64,000 bases of DNA, from NCBI RefSeq assembly GCF_026420865.1, contig NZ_JAPCWC010000013.1:1-64000 (forward strand). Direction: 5' to 3'. Below, piece by piece: positions 38,795-47,453 of the stretch; positions within the stretch are counted from its first letter, which is position 1, and every line of letters begins with the position of its first letter. The notes below the pieces were generated by a model. The model had not been told where the DNA came from. It ran no database searches and saw only the letters and a list, made by a program, of their open reading frames with translations. The stretch is from Novosphingobium clariflavum (GTDB lineage Bacteria > Pseudomonadota > Alphaproteobacteria > Sphingomonadales > Sphingomonadaceae). The translations under genes and the position numbers were made by a program.

Positions 38795-40393
38795 ATGCCT
38801 GGGGAGATGCAGGACTGGGACCTGCGCGTGTCGGGGCTGATCGATCATGCGGCACGTGCGCACGGCGCGCGCGAAATCGTCACGCGTTGGGCGGACGGTT
38901 CGCAGTCCCGCACCAGCTGGGCCGGGGTGCGCCATGATGCGCTGAGGATGGTGCAGGCGCTGCGCCGGATCGACGTCTATCCGGGCGAGCGGGTGGCGAC
39001 GCTGGCGATGAACCACGGGCGCCATCTGGCCGCCTGGTTCGGCGCCACCGGCGCGGGCTGTGTGCTCCATACGCTCAATCCGCGCCTGTTCGACGCGCAG
39101 CTGGCCTGGATCGTCAATCACGCCGAGGACGCGGTGCTGATCTACGATGCGGCATTCCGTCCGATCGTGGAGCGGATCCTGCCGTCCTGTCCCACCATCC
39201 GGCGCACCATCTGTTTCGATTCGCGCGCGTGGGGGCCGGATTTCGAGGACTGGTTGGCCGCCGAGGACGGCGAGGCGCACTGGACTGCGGGATGCGAACA
39301 GGCGCCCTGCATGCTGTGCTACACCAGCGGCACGACCGGCGATCCCAAGGGCGTGCTCTATTCCCATCGCTCGCAGGTGCTGCACACGCTGGCGATGATC
39401 GCCCCTTCCGCGCTCGATCTGGCGCCGCGATCGGTGGTCCTGCCGGTGGTGCCGATGTTCCATGCCAACAACTGGGGGCTGCCCTGGGCCTGCGCGGCAA
39501 GCGGGGCCAAGATGGTCTGGAGCCAGACCAACGAGGCGGAGGCGCTGTGCGGGCTGATGCATCGCGAAGCCGTTACCCATGTTGCCGGGGTTCCGGCGGT
39601 GTGGTTCGCGATGTTCGAGCATCTTGACCGCACCGGCACCGCGCTGCCGCCGATCCGGCAGGCGCTGTCGGGGGGATCGGCGGTGCCGCGCAGTGTCGTC
39701 GAGCGGCTGATGCACGCGGGCGTTCGTGTGGCGCAGGCCTGGGGGATGACCGAGACCTCGCCCATCGCCACCGTTGCCTATGAGCCTGCCGGGTGGGATG
39801 ACATGTCCTTCGACGAACAGGTCACTTGCAAGAGCAGCCAGGGACGGCCGCTCTACGGCGTGGAAGTGCGGGTGGTCGGCCTCGATGGCACGGGCGTTCC
39901 CCTGCCGCACGACGGGATCTCCGCCGGGGCGTTGCAAGTGCGCGGACCGTGGACGGTGAAACGCTATTTTCGCGCCGAGGACGATGCGGTGGACAGCGAC
40001 CAGTGGTTCGATACCGGCGATGTCGCCACCATTGCCCCGGACGGCACCCTGTACCTGACCGACCGGACCAAGGACCTCATCAAGTCGGGCGGGGAGTGGA
40101 TCAGTTCAGTGGAACTGGAAAACGCCGCGGTCGGCCATCCCGAGGTGAGCGAGGCCGCGGCGATCGGCGTGGCCCATCCGCGCTGGGACGAAAGGCCGCT
40201 GCTGGTCGCCGTGCGCAAGCAGGGCAGCGCGCTTGGCGCGGAAGACTTGCGGAATTATCTCGCCGGGAAAGTGGCGCGCTGGTGGCTGCCGGATGCCATC
40301 GAGTTTGTCGGCAGCCTGCCGCATACCGGCAGCGGGAAGCTCGACAAGAAGGCGCTGCGCCTGCTTTTTGCCGATTACACGCTGCCGGTCTGA
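38795..40393 (+). CDS. Acyl-CoA ligase (medium/long-chain fatty-acid type)
   Basis: A 532-residue adenylating enzyme. Motifs: P-loop CYTSGTTGDPKGVLYSH near residue 173, VVPMFHANNWGLPWA near 220, WGMTETSPI near 320, the A8/A10 motif DRTKDLIKSGGEWIS near 425 and the catalytic Lys in TGSGKLDKK near the end. The MFHANNW..., TETSP and KSGGEWISS signature resembles fatty-acyl-CoA synthetases (FadD-like family also used for alkane-derived acids). The second ATG is chosen because GGGAG is 7 bases before it. It is followed, convergently, by the small membrane protein gene. Confidence 0.85.
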   Translation: MPGEMQDWDLRVSGLIDHAARAHGAREIVTRWADGSQSRTSWAGVRHDALRMVQALRRIDVYPGERVATLAMNHGRHLAAWFGATGAGCVLHTLNPRLFDAQLAWIVNHAEDAVLIYDAAFRPIVERILPSCPTIRRTICFDSRAWGPDFEDWLAAEDGEAHWTAGCEQAPCMLCYTSGTTGDPKGVLYSHRSQVLHTLAMIAPSALDLAPRSVVLPVVPMFHANNWGLPWACAASGAKMVWSQTNEAEALCGLMHREAVTHVAGVPAVWFAMFEHLDRTGTALPPIRQALSGGSAVPRSVVERLMHAGVRVAQAWGMTETSPIATVAYEPAGWDDMSFDEQVTCKSSQGRPLYGVEVRVVGLDGTGVPLPHDGISAGALQVRGPWTVKRYFRAEDDAVDSDQWFDTGDVATIAPDGTLYLTDRTKDLIKSGGEWISSVELENAAVGHPEVSEAAAIGVAHPRWDERPLLVAVRKQGSALGAEDLRNYLAGKVARWWLPDAIEFVGSLPHTGSGKLDKKALRLLFADYTLPV

Positions 40394-40396
40394 GGT

Positions 40397-40681
40397 TTAC
40401 TTGTCCTTGCTGCCGAGGTTGCTGGCCGCATCCTGGGCGGCGTCGCCAACCTTGTCGGCGGCCTTGCCGACGTCGTTTGCAGCATTGGCCACGGCATTGT
40501 CGCGCAGGGCCTCGCTCTCGTTCTGGCGGCTGAACAGGTAGAGCCCGCCGACCACCGCGACGAGCAGGACGAGCGCCATGACGATGCCCGTCCCGCCGGA
40601 CGATCCGCGCTCCCGGATCACGGTGGTGGTGTGGGTGGGGGTTTCCGGCCTGCGCTCGGTTTCGACTATCCTCTCGTCCAT
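40397..40681 (-). CDS. Small single-pass membrane protein, unknown function
   Basis: A 94-residue protein with a hydrophilic Thr/Glu/Arg-rich N-terminus (about 1-28), a helix of about 23 hydrophobic residues (IVMALVLLVAVVGGLYLF region) and an Ala/Asp/Lys amphipathic tail (NAANDVGKAADKVGDAAQDA) with LEA-like repetition. A GGAGAACC ribosome site precedes the ATG. No family recognised. It ends four bases from the convergent acyl-CoA ligase gene. Confidence 0.6.
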   Translation of the reverse strand: MDERIVETERRPETPTHTTTVIRERGSSGGTGIVMALVLLVAVVGGLYLFSRQNESEALRDNAVANAANDVGKAADKVGDAAQDAASNLGSKDK

Positions 40682-40872
40682 TGCGGTTCTCCTGTCCTGT
40701 CTTGGCTTGTCAGTGACTGTCGATGGAGAGGGGAACACGCAGGCGGCGCTTCGGTTTCATCGGTCACGGTGTTCCCGCGGCCGTTTCATCCCGAATGCCG
40801 CGCCGCCCTCGGAAAAATCCTCTCTTATCAGCATCATGGTCTGCTGAGCGTCCCCGATGGCCAAGGCGCCGC

Positions 40873-40895
40873 GCCGTTCATGCGTTTACGGCCTA
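40873..40895. repeat. Solo end of the MITE-like element
   Basis: GCCGTTCATGCGTTTACGGC plus CTA matches the right terminal repeat of the two full copies (GCCGTTTATGAGTTTACGGC plus CTA) at 21 of 23 positions, but no matching opposite end or body lies within 300 bp on either side. It may be a decayed insertion or a short, related element. Its final CTA forms the start of the next inverted repeat. Confidence 0.65.
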
Positions 40896-40947
40896 GAGCG
40901 TTTTTCGAACGGAGTGGAACACGCAGGGCCTCGGGAAAACGCTCTAG
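40893..40947. repeat. 55-bp inverted repeat with CTAGAGCGTTTT arms
   Basis: CTAGAGCGTTTT at the left and AAAACGCTCTAG at the right give 12-bp perfect arms around a 31-bp centre. The right arm contains the TAG stop codon of the radical-SAM gene, so the element could serve as part of its transcript end. It begins in the CTAG that closes the solo MITE end. Confidence 0.75.
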
Positions 40948-42014
40948 AACAGCGCGAGTTGTCCGTCGCGGCTGGGCGGACGGAATTGCGAGCAGTCCAG
41001 CGCGACCTGGGGTTTGCCGAAGCCCAGGCGCCGCATCGTGATGGCAAAGCGTTGCCGGAACACTTGCGCCCAGACACCGTCGAGGCGGAAGCGGGAAAAG
41101 AACGCGGGATCGTTGTCGCGCCCCGCGCGCATGGCCTGGATGGTCGCCATGACCTTACCGGCGCGGTCCGGGAAATGCGTCTGGAGCCATTCGCGGAACA
41201 GCGGCGCGACTTCGTGGGGCAGGCGCACGATGATCCATGAGGCGCTGCGGATGCCCTGCGCGGCGGCGGCTCCGAGGATCTCCTCGATGTGGTGGTCGGT
41301 GATTGCCGGGATCACCGGTGCTATCGAGACATGCGTGGGCACGCCGGCCGCCGCCAGCTTGCCCAGCGCCGCAAGGCGCTTGGCCGGTGCCGCCGCGCGC
41401 GGCTCCAGCAGGCGCGACAGGGCCGGGTCCATGCTGGTCACCGATATCGCGACATGGGTCAGGTTGTGCCGCGCCAGTTCGGCCAGCAGGTCGAGATCGT
41501 GCAACACGCGGTCGGACTTGGTGGTGATCGTCACCGGATGGCGCACTTCCAGGCAGAGTTCGAGGATCTGCCGGGTGATCCGGTAGCGCGCTTCGATCGG
41601 TTGGTAGGGGTCGGTGTTGGTGCCCATGGCGATCGGGGCAGGACGGTAGCCCGGCTTTGCCAGCGTTTCGCGCAGCAACCTTGCCGCCTGCGGTTTCACG
41701 AAAAGCCTGGTCTCGAAATCAAGGCCGGGGGACAGGTCGTGATAGGCATGGGTCGGCCGGGCAAAGCAATAGATGCAGCCGTGCTCGCAGCCGTTGTAGG
41801 CATTGATCGAACGGTCGAACGGCACGTCGGGGGACTTGTTGAACGACAGGATGGTGCGCGGGCTCAGTTCGCTCACCTGCGTGCGCAGCGGTGCGGGCTC
41901 GCCGTCGACCTCGCGCGAGGCGTCCAGCCAGTCGCCATCGGCCTCCCGCCGGGGAAGATTGAAGCGGGTGCTGGCCTGCCCGGAGACGGCGCCTCTGCCC
42001 TTGTGGATCTGCAT
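40944..42014 (-). CDS. PA0069-family radical SAM protein
   Basis: A 356-residue protein. The radical-SAM cluster motif is CxxxCxxC at Cys76, Cys80 and Cys83 (NGCEHGCIYCFARPTHAYH). The downstream pattern MGTNTDPYQPIE and TKSDRVLHDLDLL belongs to the Rv2578c/PA0069 group, related to spore-photoproduct lyase-like repair proteins; the actual reaction is not known. The start is at MQIHKGRG, which the family shows; an in-frame extension upstream adds non-conserved residues. The stop codon lies inside the CTAG-type inverted repeat. Divergent from the TetR gene. Confidence 0.85.
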   Translation of the reverse strand: MQIHKGRGAVSGQASTRFNLPRREADGDWLDASREVDGEPAPLRTQVSELSPRTILSFNKSPDVPFDRSINAYNGCEHGCIYCFARPTHAYHDLSPGLDFETRLFVKPQAARLLRETLAKPGYRPAPIAMGTNTDPYQPIEARYRITRQILELCLEVRHPVTITTKSDRVLHDLDLLAELARHNLTHVAISVTSMDPALSRLLEPRAAAPAKRLAALGKLAAAGVPTHVSIAPVIPAITDHHIEEILGAAAAQGIRSASWIIVRLPHEVAPLFREWLQTHFPDRAGKVMATIQAMRAGRDNDPAFFSRFRLDGVWAQVFRQRFAITMRRLGFGKPQVALDCSQFRPPSRDGQLALF

Positions 42015-42116
42015 CTGGGAACCTTGAACATAACAAGAACAAAAAGCAAGCGAGTCGGGCTTGGTTGATCTCTCGCGCGGCACGCCTTAGGCAATCCGAT
42101 CTGGTATGGAGGTCAA

Positions 42117-42725
42117 ATGGCAGGCGCGGAGCAGAAATCGGGTGGACGCAGGATCGGGGCGGAGACCTCGGCCACACGGGCACGCATCGTCGAGGCCACC
42201 GTCGAGCTGATCCGCGACGAGGGCTATGCCGCCGCCAGCACCCGCCGCGTTGCCGCCCGTGCAGGGCTCAAGCCTTCGCTGGTGCACTACTATTTCCCGA
42301 CCACCGACGACTTGCTGCTGGAAGTGTGCCGTCAGGGCGCGGCGGACAGCGATGCCATGATCGCGCAGGCGCTGGCGAGCGAGGATCCGGTGCGTGCACT
42401 CTGGGGCTTTTTTGTCGACACCAGTCGCACTGCGATGTCGCTGGAATTCATGGCGCTGGCCAACCACCGCCCGGCCGTGCGCGAGAAGATGGCCGAGCAC
42501 AGTGTCGTCATGCGCCGGCGGCAGGTGGAGATCATCGAGCAACTGTTCGGCGATCGGCTCAAGGTTCTGGAGGGCTTCGATCCCGCGGGCCTTGCGGTGA
42601 TGCTGGCGGGTATCGGCCGCTGCATCGTCATGGAGGAAAACCTGGGCGTCACGGCCGGGCACGCGCAGGCGAGGGCGACGGTGGAATCCTGGCTCGACCG
42701 GCTGGAGGCGAAGACGCTCGCCTGA
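42117..42725 (+). CDS. TetR-family transcriptional regulator
   Basis: A 202-residue repressor. The N-terminal helix-turn-helix is clear: ARIVEATVELIRDEGYAAAS, then TRRVAARAGLKPSLVHYYFPTTDDLL. The C-terminal ligand-binding half is all-helical and its ligand is unknown. It lies 102 bp after the divergent radical-SAM gene and 122 bp before the TauD/TfdA dioxygenase on the same strand, and probably controls itself and that gene; no operator was recognised with confidence. Confidence 0.85.
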   Translation: MAGAEQKSGGRRIGAETSATRARIVEATVELIRDEGYAAASTRRVAARAGLKPSLVHYYFPTTDDLLLEVCRQGAADSDAMIAQALASEDPVRALWGFFVDTSRTAMSLEFMALANHRPAVREKMAEHSVVMRRRQVEIIEQLFGDRLKVLEGFDPAGLAVMLAGIGRCIVMEENLGVTAGHAQARATVESWLDRLEAKTLA

Positions 42726-42847
42726 TCTCGCACCGGCGATTGATTGCAGGCGCAATCCGCGAGAAATTTGAACGGGTGTTCAGTTCGTGGTACCACCTTC
42801 TTCAAGAATGGCTTCGGCGATGAAGCGGACAATGGAGAGTGTGCACG

Positions 42848-43693
42848 ATGTCGCTCGCGACAAAGACGGAGTTCAAGGCCGAGGCGATCAAGCCGAAGAT
42901 CGGCAGCCGCGTTCTCAACACGCGGGAAGACCTGCTTTCGGGCGAATTCGCGGCTGAGATCCGCGAACTGCTGGAAGCGCGCGGGGTGCTGGTGTTCCCC
43001 CAGGTGAGCTTCACCGACGAGGAGCAGGTGGCCTTCACCAAGACGCTCGGCACGTTCGCGCCCGAGCGCAAGGGCGGCGAGGAAGTGATCTCGAAGATCA
43101 CGCTCGACGCCAGGGAAAACCCGATGGCGGCCGAGTATCTCAAGGGCTCGCTCTACTGGCACATCGACGGCACCCGTAACGACGTGCCGATCCTGGCCTC
43201 GCTGCTCTCCTGCCGGGTGCCGAGCCCCAGGGGCACGGGCAACACCGGCTTTGCCAACACGTACGCGGCGTTCGACGATCTGCCGGACGACAAGAAGGCC
43301 GAGTACGAGCAGTACCGCGTCGTCCATGGCCCCTGGGCCAGCCTGTTCTACTATGAGGCCGAACCCAGCCTCGCCAAGCTTCAGGGCTATGCCCAGATCG
43401 GCGAGCAGGAACTCCCGCTGGTGTGGAAGCACAAGTCCGGCCGCAAGAGCCTGGTCATCGGCTGCACGGCCGCGCAGGTGGTCGGCAAGTCGGCGCTCGA
43501 AAGCGCGATGATCATCCATGGTCTGCGCGAATGGGCGACGGGCGAAGAGTTCACCTACAGCCACGAATGGGAAGTCGGCGATCTCGTCATGTGGGACAAT
43601 ACCGGCACGATGCACCGCGCCGAAGCCTATGACCCGACTTGCGGCCGCATGATGCACCGCACCAAGCTCGAAGGCGAAGAACCCTTCGAATAA
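42848..43693 (+). CDS. TauD/TfdA-family 2-oxoglutarate-dependent dioxygenase
   Basis: A 281-residue non-heme iron enzyme. Iron ligands: His105 and Asp107 (LYWHIDGTRND) and His256 (GTMHRAEAY), with Arg267 in GRMMHRTKL positioned to bind 2-oxoglutarate. It hydroxylates an unknown substrate; TauD (taurine), TfdA (2,4-D) and others share these residues. GGAGAG lies 9 bases before the ATG. It follows the TetR gene and ends at a strong terminator. Confidence 0.87.
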   Translation: MSLATKTEFKAEAIKPKIGSRVLNTREDLLSGEFAAEIRELLEARGVLVFPQVSFTDEEQVAFTKTLGTFAPERKGGEEVISKITLDARENPMAAEYLKGSLYWHIDGTRNDVPILASLLSCRVPSPRGTGNTGFANTYAAFDDLPDDKKAEYEQYRVVHGPWASLFYYEAEPSLAKLQGYAQIGEQELPLVWKHKSGRKSLVIGCTAAQVVGKSALESAMIIHGLREWATGEEFTYSHEWEVGDLVMWDNTGTMHRAEAYDPTCGRMMHRTKLEGEEPFE

Positions 43694-43754
43694 GGCGGAA
43701 GCGGCGGGGGCGCTGGGGCGCCGTTCAGCCAGATTTATAGGGCCAGAATTGCAG

Positions 43755-43787
43755 GGCTCGTCGGACTTCGGTTCGGCGGGCCTTTTT
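43755..43787 (+). terminator. Intrinsic terminator of the dioxygenase gene
   Basis: A 12-bp stem (GGCTCGTCGGAC against GTTCGGCGGGCC, with three G-U pairs) closed by a TTCG tetraloop, followed by TTTTT. Confidence 0.75.
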
Positions 43788-43807
43788 CATGGCGGCATCC
43801 GGCCAAA

Positions 43808-43838
43808 GAAAAACCCCCCGCCTTGCGGCGGAGGGTCT
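43808..43838 (-). terminator. Intrinsic terminator of icd
   Basis: On the minus strand CCCTCCGCC, loop GCAA, GGCGGGGGG, then TTTTTC. It lies 33 bp beyond the icd stop codon. Confidence 0.85.
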
Positions 43839-43870
43839 TCCTAGAACTCAGGTCCAGTCAGGCGAGGGGC

Positions 43871-45094
43871 TTAGGCCCAGCTGGCCATCTTGGTTTCGAG
43901 GTTCTGCACGATGGCCTCGAAGAACTGCTCGGTGGTCATCCAGTTCTGGTCCGGACCGATCAGCAGCGCGAGGTCCTTGGTCATCTTGCCGCTTTCGACG
44001 GTTTCGATGCAGACCTGCTCCAGCGTCTCGGCGAACTTCACCACTTCCGGGGTCTCGTCGAACTTGCCGCGATAGGCAATGCCGCGGGTCCAGGCGAAGA
44101 TCGAGGCGATCGGGTTGGTCGAGGTCGCCTTGCCCTGCTGGTGCTGGCGGTAGTGACGGGTCACGGTGCCGTGGGCGGCTTCCGCTTCGACGGTCTTGCC
44201 GTCGGGCGAGAGCAGGACCGAGGTCATCAGGCCGAGCGAGCCGAAGCCCTGGGCAACGGTGTCCGACTGCACGTCGCCGTCGTAGTTCTTGCAGGCCCAG
44301 ACGAACTTGCCCGACCACTTGAGCGCCGAGGCGACCATGTCGTCGATCAGGCGGTGTTCGTAGACGATCTTGGCTTCGGCGAACTTTTCCTTGAAGCCTT
44401 CGGTGTCGAACACTTCCTGGAACAGGTCCTTGAAGCGGCCATCATAGGCCTTGAGGATGGTGTTCTTGGTCGAGAGGTACACCGGCCAGCCGAGGTTGAG
44501 GCCGTAGTTGAACGAGGCGCGTGCGAAGTCGCGGATCGATTCGTCGAGGTTGTACATCGCCATGGCGACGCCCGGAGCCGGGAAGTCGAACACGTCGAGG
44601 TCGATCTTGTCGCCGTTCTCGCCGTCCCACACCAGGCGCAGCTTGCCGGCGCCGGGGATCAGGGTGTCGGTGGCCTTGTACTGGTCGCCGAAAGCGTGAC
44701 GGCCGACGACGATCGGGTCGGTCCAGCCCGGAACCAGGCGGGGCACGTTCGAGATCACGATCGGCTCGCGGAACACGACGCCGCCCAGGATGTTGCGGAT
44801 CGTGCCGTTGGGCGACTTCCACATCTTCTTGAGGTCGAATTCGGTGACGCGCGCTTCGTCAGGCGTGATGGTGGCGCACTTGACGGCCACACCGCATTCC
44901 TTGGTGGCGTTGGCCGCATCGATGGTGATCTGGTCGTTGGTCTCGTCGCGCTTCTGCACCGAGAGATCGTAGTACTTGAGATCGATGTCGAGGTAGGGGA
45001 GGATCAGCCGTTCGCGGATCCATTCCCAGATGATCCGCGTCATTTCATCGCCGTCCATCTCGACGATGGGATTCTTGACCTTGATTTTCGCCAT
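43871..45094 (-). CDS. icd: NADP-dependent isocitrate dehydrogenase
   Basis: Converts isocitrate to 2-oxoglutarate with NADP+. 407 residues, of the homodimeric eukaryotic-like type common in alphaproteobacteria: [20 protein letters not shown] start, substrate Ser/Arg region [31 protein letters not shown] with the metal Asp, [12 protein letters not shown] for NADP and [14 protein letters not shown]. The ATG at MAKIKV is the conserved start; an upstream in-frame Met would add 30 non-conserved residues. Transcribed alone with its own terminator. Confidence 0.97.
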   Translation of the reverse strand: MAKIKVKNPIVEMDGDEMTRIIWEWIRERLILPYLDIDLKYYDLSVQKRDETNDQITIDAANATKECGVAVKCATITPDEARVTEFDLKKMWKSPNGTIRNILGGVVFREPIVISNVPRLVPGWTDPIVVGRHAFGDQYKATDTLIPGAGKLRLVWDGENGDKIDLDVFDFPAPGVAMAMYNLDESIRDFARASFNYGLNLGWPVYLSTKNTILKAYDGRFKDLFQEVFDTEGFKEKFAEAKIVYEHRLIDDMVASALKWSGKFVWACKNYDGDVQSDTVAQGFGSLGLMTSVLLSPDGKTVEAEAAHGTVTRHYRQHQQGKATSTNPIASIFAWTRGIAYRGKFDETPEVVKFAETLEQVCIETVESGKMTKDLALLIGPDQNWMTTEQFFEAIVQNLETKMASWA

Positions 45095-45226
45095 TCGTGA
45101 AACTCCCCTGGGGATGAGATTTGGGGGTCTCTTAGGCAGCAGCGAAGCGCTTAGCAAGGCAGGTATCGGCCCGGCGGCGCGCAATGCGCGGCAGTCGGCT
45201 TGCGCGCTGCGGCATGGTCAGTCTTC

Positions 45227-46480
45227 TCATGCCTTCCCGTGATCGTCGTGCGCGGCGTGGGCCTTGCGGACCCGGTGGGTGGTCCAGGCGACGAAGGCAA
45301 CGACGAAGGGCACGCTGATGCCGGTTGCCAGTTCGTAGTTCGGCCAATGCCATGCCGCGTGCGAGGCCTTGGCGAGATAGCCGACAAGGCTCACCGCATA
45401 ATAGGAAATCGCCGCCACGGAGAGGCCTTCGACCGTCTGCTGGAGCCTGAGCTGCATGGCATTGCGCCGGTCGAGCGAGGCGAGCAGGTCGCGGTTCTGG
45501 GCGGCGATCTCGGTGTCGATCCGCGTGCGCAGCAATTCGGCGGTCCAGGTGACGCGCCCGGCCAGATCGTCGAGGCGCTGGACGAAGCTGGCGCAAGTCT
45601 GGACGGCGGGATGGAGGCGGCGCTGGGTGAAGCCGACGAGCGTGGGGCCGCCGTTGACCGCGCTGACCGCCAGCGTGCGCACGCGGTCATCGCAGATCGC
45701 GGCGTAGGCGGCGGTGGCGCTCATGCGGTAACGGGTCGTCGCAGCGATCTGGGCAATGCGCGAGCCGAGTTCGCCGATGGCATGGAGCAGTTGTTCGCGC
45801 GGGCGCGCCTCGCGGTCGATGTCACCGCTGAGCTGGGCCAGGTCTTCCTCGATGCGGCGCAGTTCCGGGCCGTGCTTCTGGGCTTCCGGCAGGCCGAGCA
45901 AGGCGAGCTTGCGATAGTTGCCCAGTTCCAGCAGCGATTGCACGAGCGCCGGAATGCGGCGGGCGTCGTCGTCGCGCATGGCGATGAACATGCGGCCGAA
46001 GCCGCCGTGGAGGCGGAAGTCCGACCAGATCCGGGCGCGGCCCTCCTGCACGTCGCAGACGACCAGGTCGTTGGCGTCGAACCAGGGCTCGAGATGTTCG
46101 GGGTGGGTGCCGGGCGTGCCGGCGCGGCCGATCGCGAGGAAGCTGGAGCGGATGATGGCGCCTGGCATGCGGTCCAGCCAGGGCGCGACGAAAGGCGCGA
46201 AGGCTTCCTCGTCGAAAGGCGCGTCGAACTGGCCGGGGACGATGAAGTTGTAGGTCGCGAACTCGCTGTGGCGTTCCCACACGAGCGTCGCGCCGCCGAG
46301 ATCGACAACCGCGTGGCGGGCCGCTCCGGCACCGAAATGGGCGGCGGCCGCCTCGAGTTCGGCATCGCTGGCGAGCAGGACGATCTGCATGAGCCGGGCC
46401 GGCGCGGTGAAGGGCGGCAGCTTGCGGCTATGCATCTCGGCGGTGAGGCTGGCACGCTCCGGCCGGCTGCGCAGCGCCAT
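45227..46480 (-). CDS. DUF3422-family membrane protein
   Basis: A 417-residue protein of the DUF3422 type: an N-terminal EMHSRKLPPFTAPARL motif, a GFGRMFIAMRDDDARRIPALVQ region, and two C-terminal membrane helices (about residues 345-365 and 380-400) after a coiled-coil-like stretch (LRLQQTVEGLSVAAISYYA). Members are widespread in alphaproteobacteria and have no established function. A TTG start 42 bases upstream (45227-46522) is equally in frame. It lies downstream of tRNA-Val. Confidence 0.8.
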   Translation of the reverse strand: MALRSRPERASLTAEMHSRKLPPFTAPARLMQIVLLASDAELEAAAAHFGAGAARHAVVDLGGATLVWERHSEFATYNFIVPGQFDAPFDEEAFAPFVAPWLDRMPGAIIRSSFLAIGRAGTPGTHPEHLEPWFDANDLVVCDVQEGRARIWSDFRLHGGFGRMFIAMRDDDARRIPALVQSLLELGNYRKLALLGLPEAQKHGPELRRIEEDLAQLSGDIDREARPREQLLHAIGELGSRIAQIAATTRYRMSATAAYAAICDDRVRTLAVSAVNGGPTLVGFTQRRLHPAVQTCASFVQRLDDLAGRVTWTAELLRTRIDTEIAAQNRDLLASLDRRNAMQLRLQQTVEGLSVAAISYYAVSLVGYLAKASHAAWHWPNYELATGISVPFVVAFVAWTTHRVRKAHAAHDDHGKA

Positions 46481-46648
46481 CTTGGTGCGGATCTCGTCGA
46501 ACAAGGCTGGTTCATTCCCCAAAGTGAGTCGGCCTGTTGCCGGGCATTTCCGGCGGATGCGCCGACAATAGTGGGAAGATGGCCGCTGGGGAGGCCTGTT
46601 TTGGCACGATGTCGGGAAGAGTGTTCCGCGGATGCTACAGGCAAAGAA

Positions 46649-46683
46649 AAACCCCGCGAAATCCGAAGATTTCCGGGGTTTCT
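46649..46683 (-). terminator. Intrinsic terminator downstream of tRNA-Val
   Basis: AAACCCCG(C)GAAATC and GATTTCCGGGGTTT form a 14-bp stem with a short CGAA loop, about 5 bp after the encoded CCA and followed on the minus strand by TTTTTC. Confidence 0.75.
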
Positions 46684-46687
46684 CGAA

Positions 46688-46762
46688 TGGTGGGCGTAGC
46701 AAGGATTGAACTTGCGACCCCTACGATGTCAACATAGTGCTCTACCACTGAGCTATACGCCC
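46688..46762 (-). tRNA. tRNA-Val (GAC), CCA encoded
   Basis: On the minus strand: 7-bp acceptor GGGCGTA/TACGCCC, D-arm GCTCAGTGGTAGAGC, anticodon arm CTATG-TTGACAT-CGTAG with anticodon GAC, T-arm GCAAG-TTCAATC-CTTGC, discriminator A and an encoded CCA. All arms pair fully. Confidence 0.97.
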
Positions 46763-46911
46763 ACACCATTCGGTTGGTCCGTGGCGGCGTTTGCAGCGCC
46801 GCTCGGTGGAGTGGGCCTCTAACGGTGACCCTTCCGGTTGGCAAGGCGCTTTTTTAAAAAAGTTCGCCGCGGGATTTTTCAGGCTGTGGAAGACCTGTGG
46901 ATGAAAGGGCG

Positions 46912-47286
46912 TTAGAGCTGCGCGTGTTCGGACAGGCCGAAGATGCGCTGCACTTCCATCACGATGTCGCGCAGATGGAACGGCTTGGAAAGCACCTTGG
47001 CGTGCGGCGCTTCGCGGCTGGCGCGCAGGGTCACGGCGGCAAAACCGGTGATGAACATGACCTTGGTGCCGGGCGAGACTTCCGCGCAGCGCTGCGCCAG
47101 TTCGATGCCGTCCATTTCCGGCATGACGATGTCCGAAAGCAGCAGGTCGAAATGTTCGCGTTCCAGCAAGGGCAGGGCGGTGGTGCCGCGATCGACGTCG
47201 GTCACGTGGTAGCCGGCATTCTGCAGTGCCCGCGCCAGATATGTACGCATTGCCTGATCGTCTTCGGCAAGCAGGATGCGGATCAT
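46912..47286 (-). CDS. cpdR: CpdR, cell-cycle response regulator
   Basis: A receiver domain without an output domain, 124 residues. IRILLAEDDQAMR holds the acidic pocket, Asp52 (LLLSDIVMPEMDGIEL) is the phosphorylation site, FITGFAAV the Thr/Ser position and VLSKPFHLRDIV the switch Lys. The EREHFDLLLSDIVMP and SKPFHLRD stretches are near-identical to Caulobacter CpdR, which when unphosphorylated brings ClpXP to the cell pole for CtrA degradation. An ATG 9 bases upstream is possible, but its ribosome site would be too close. A GAGTC (GANTC) site lies 15 bp upstream of the start. Confidence 0.9.
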   Translation of the reverse strand: MIRILLAEDDQAMRTYLARALQNAGYHVTDVDRGTTALPLLEREHFDLLLSDIVMPEMDGIELAQRCAEVSPGTKVMFITGFAAVTLRASREAPHAKVLSKPFHLRDIVMEVQRIFGLSEHAQL

Positions 47287-47453
47287 CGGTGTCATGTCCT
47301 GAGTCGTTGGCCCGAAATTGGCGGTTCCCAGCTTATCACACTGGTTAAGGCCTCCGGCATAGCGCCTAACGGGTTAAAATTCTCGCCTTGAATACGCGGT
47401 GACCGGTTACGGGACGCTTTGACACGCGGGGGCTAACGCTCCAGCGTCGATCC

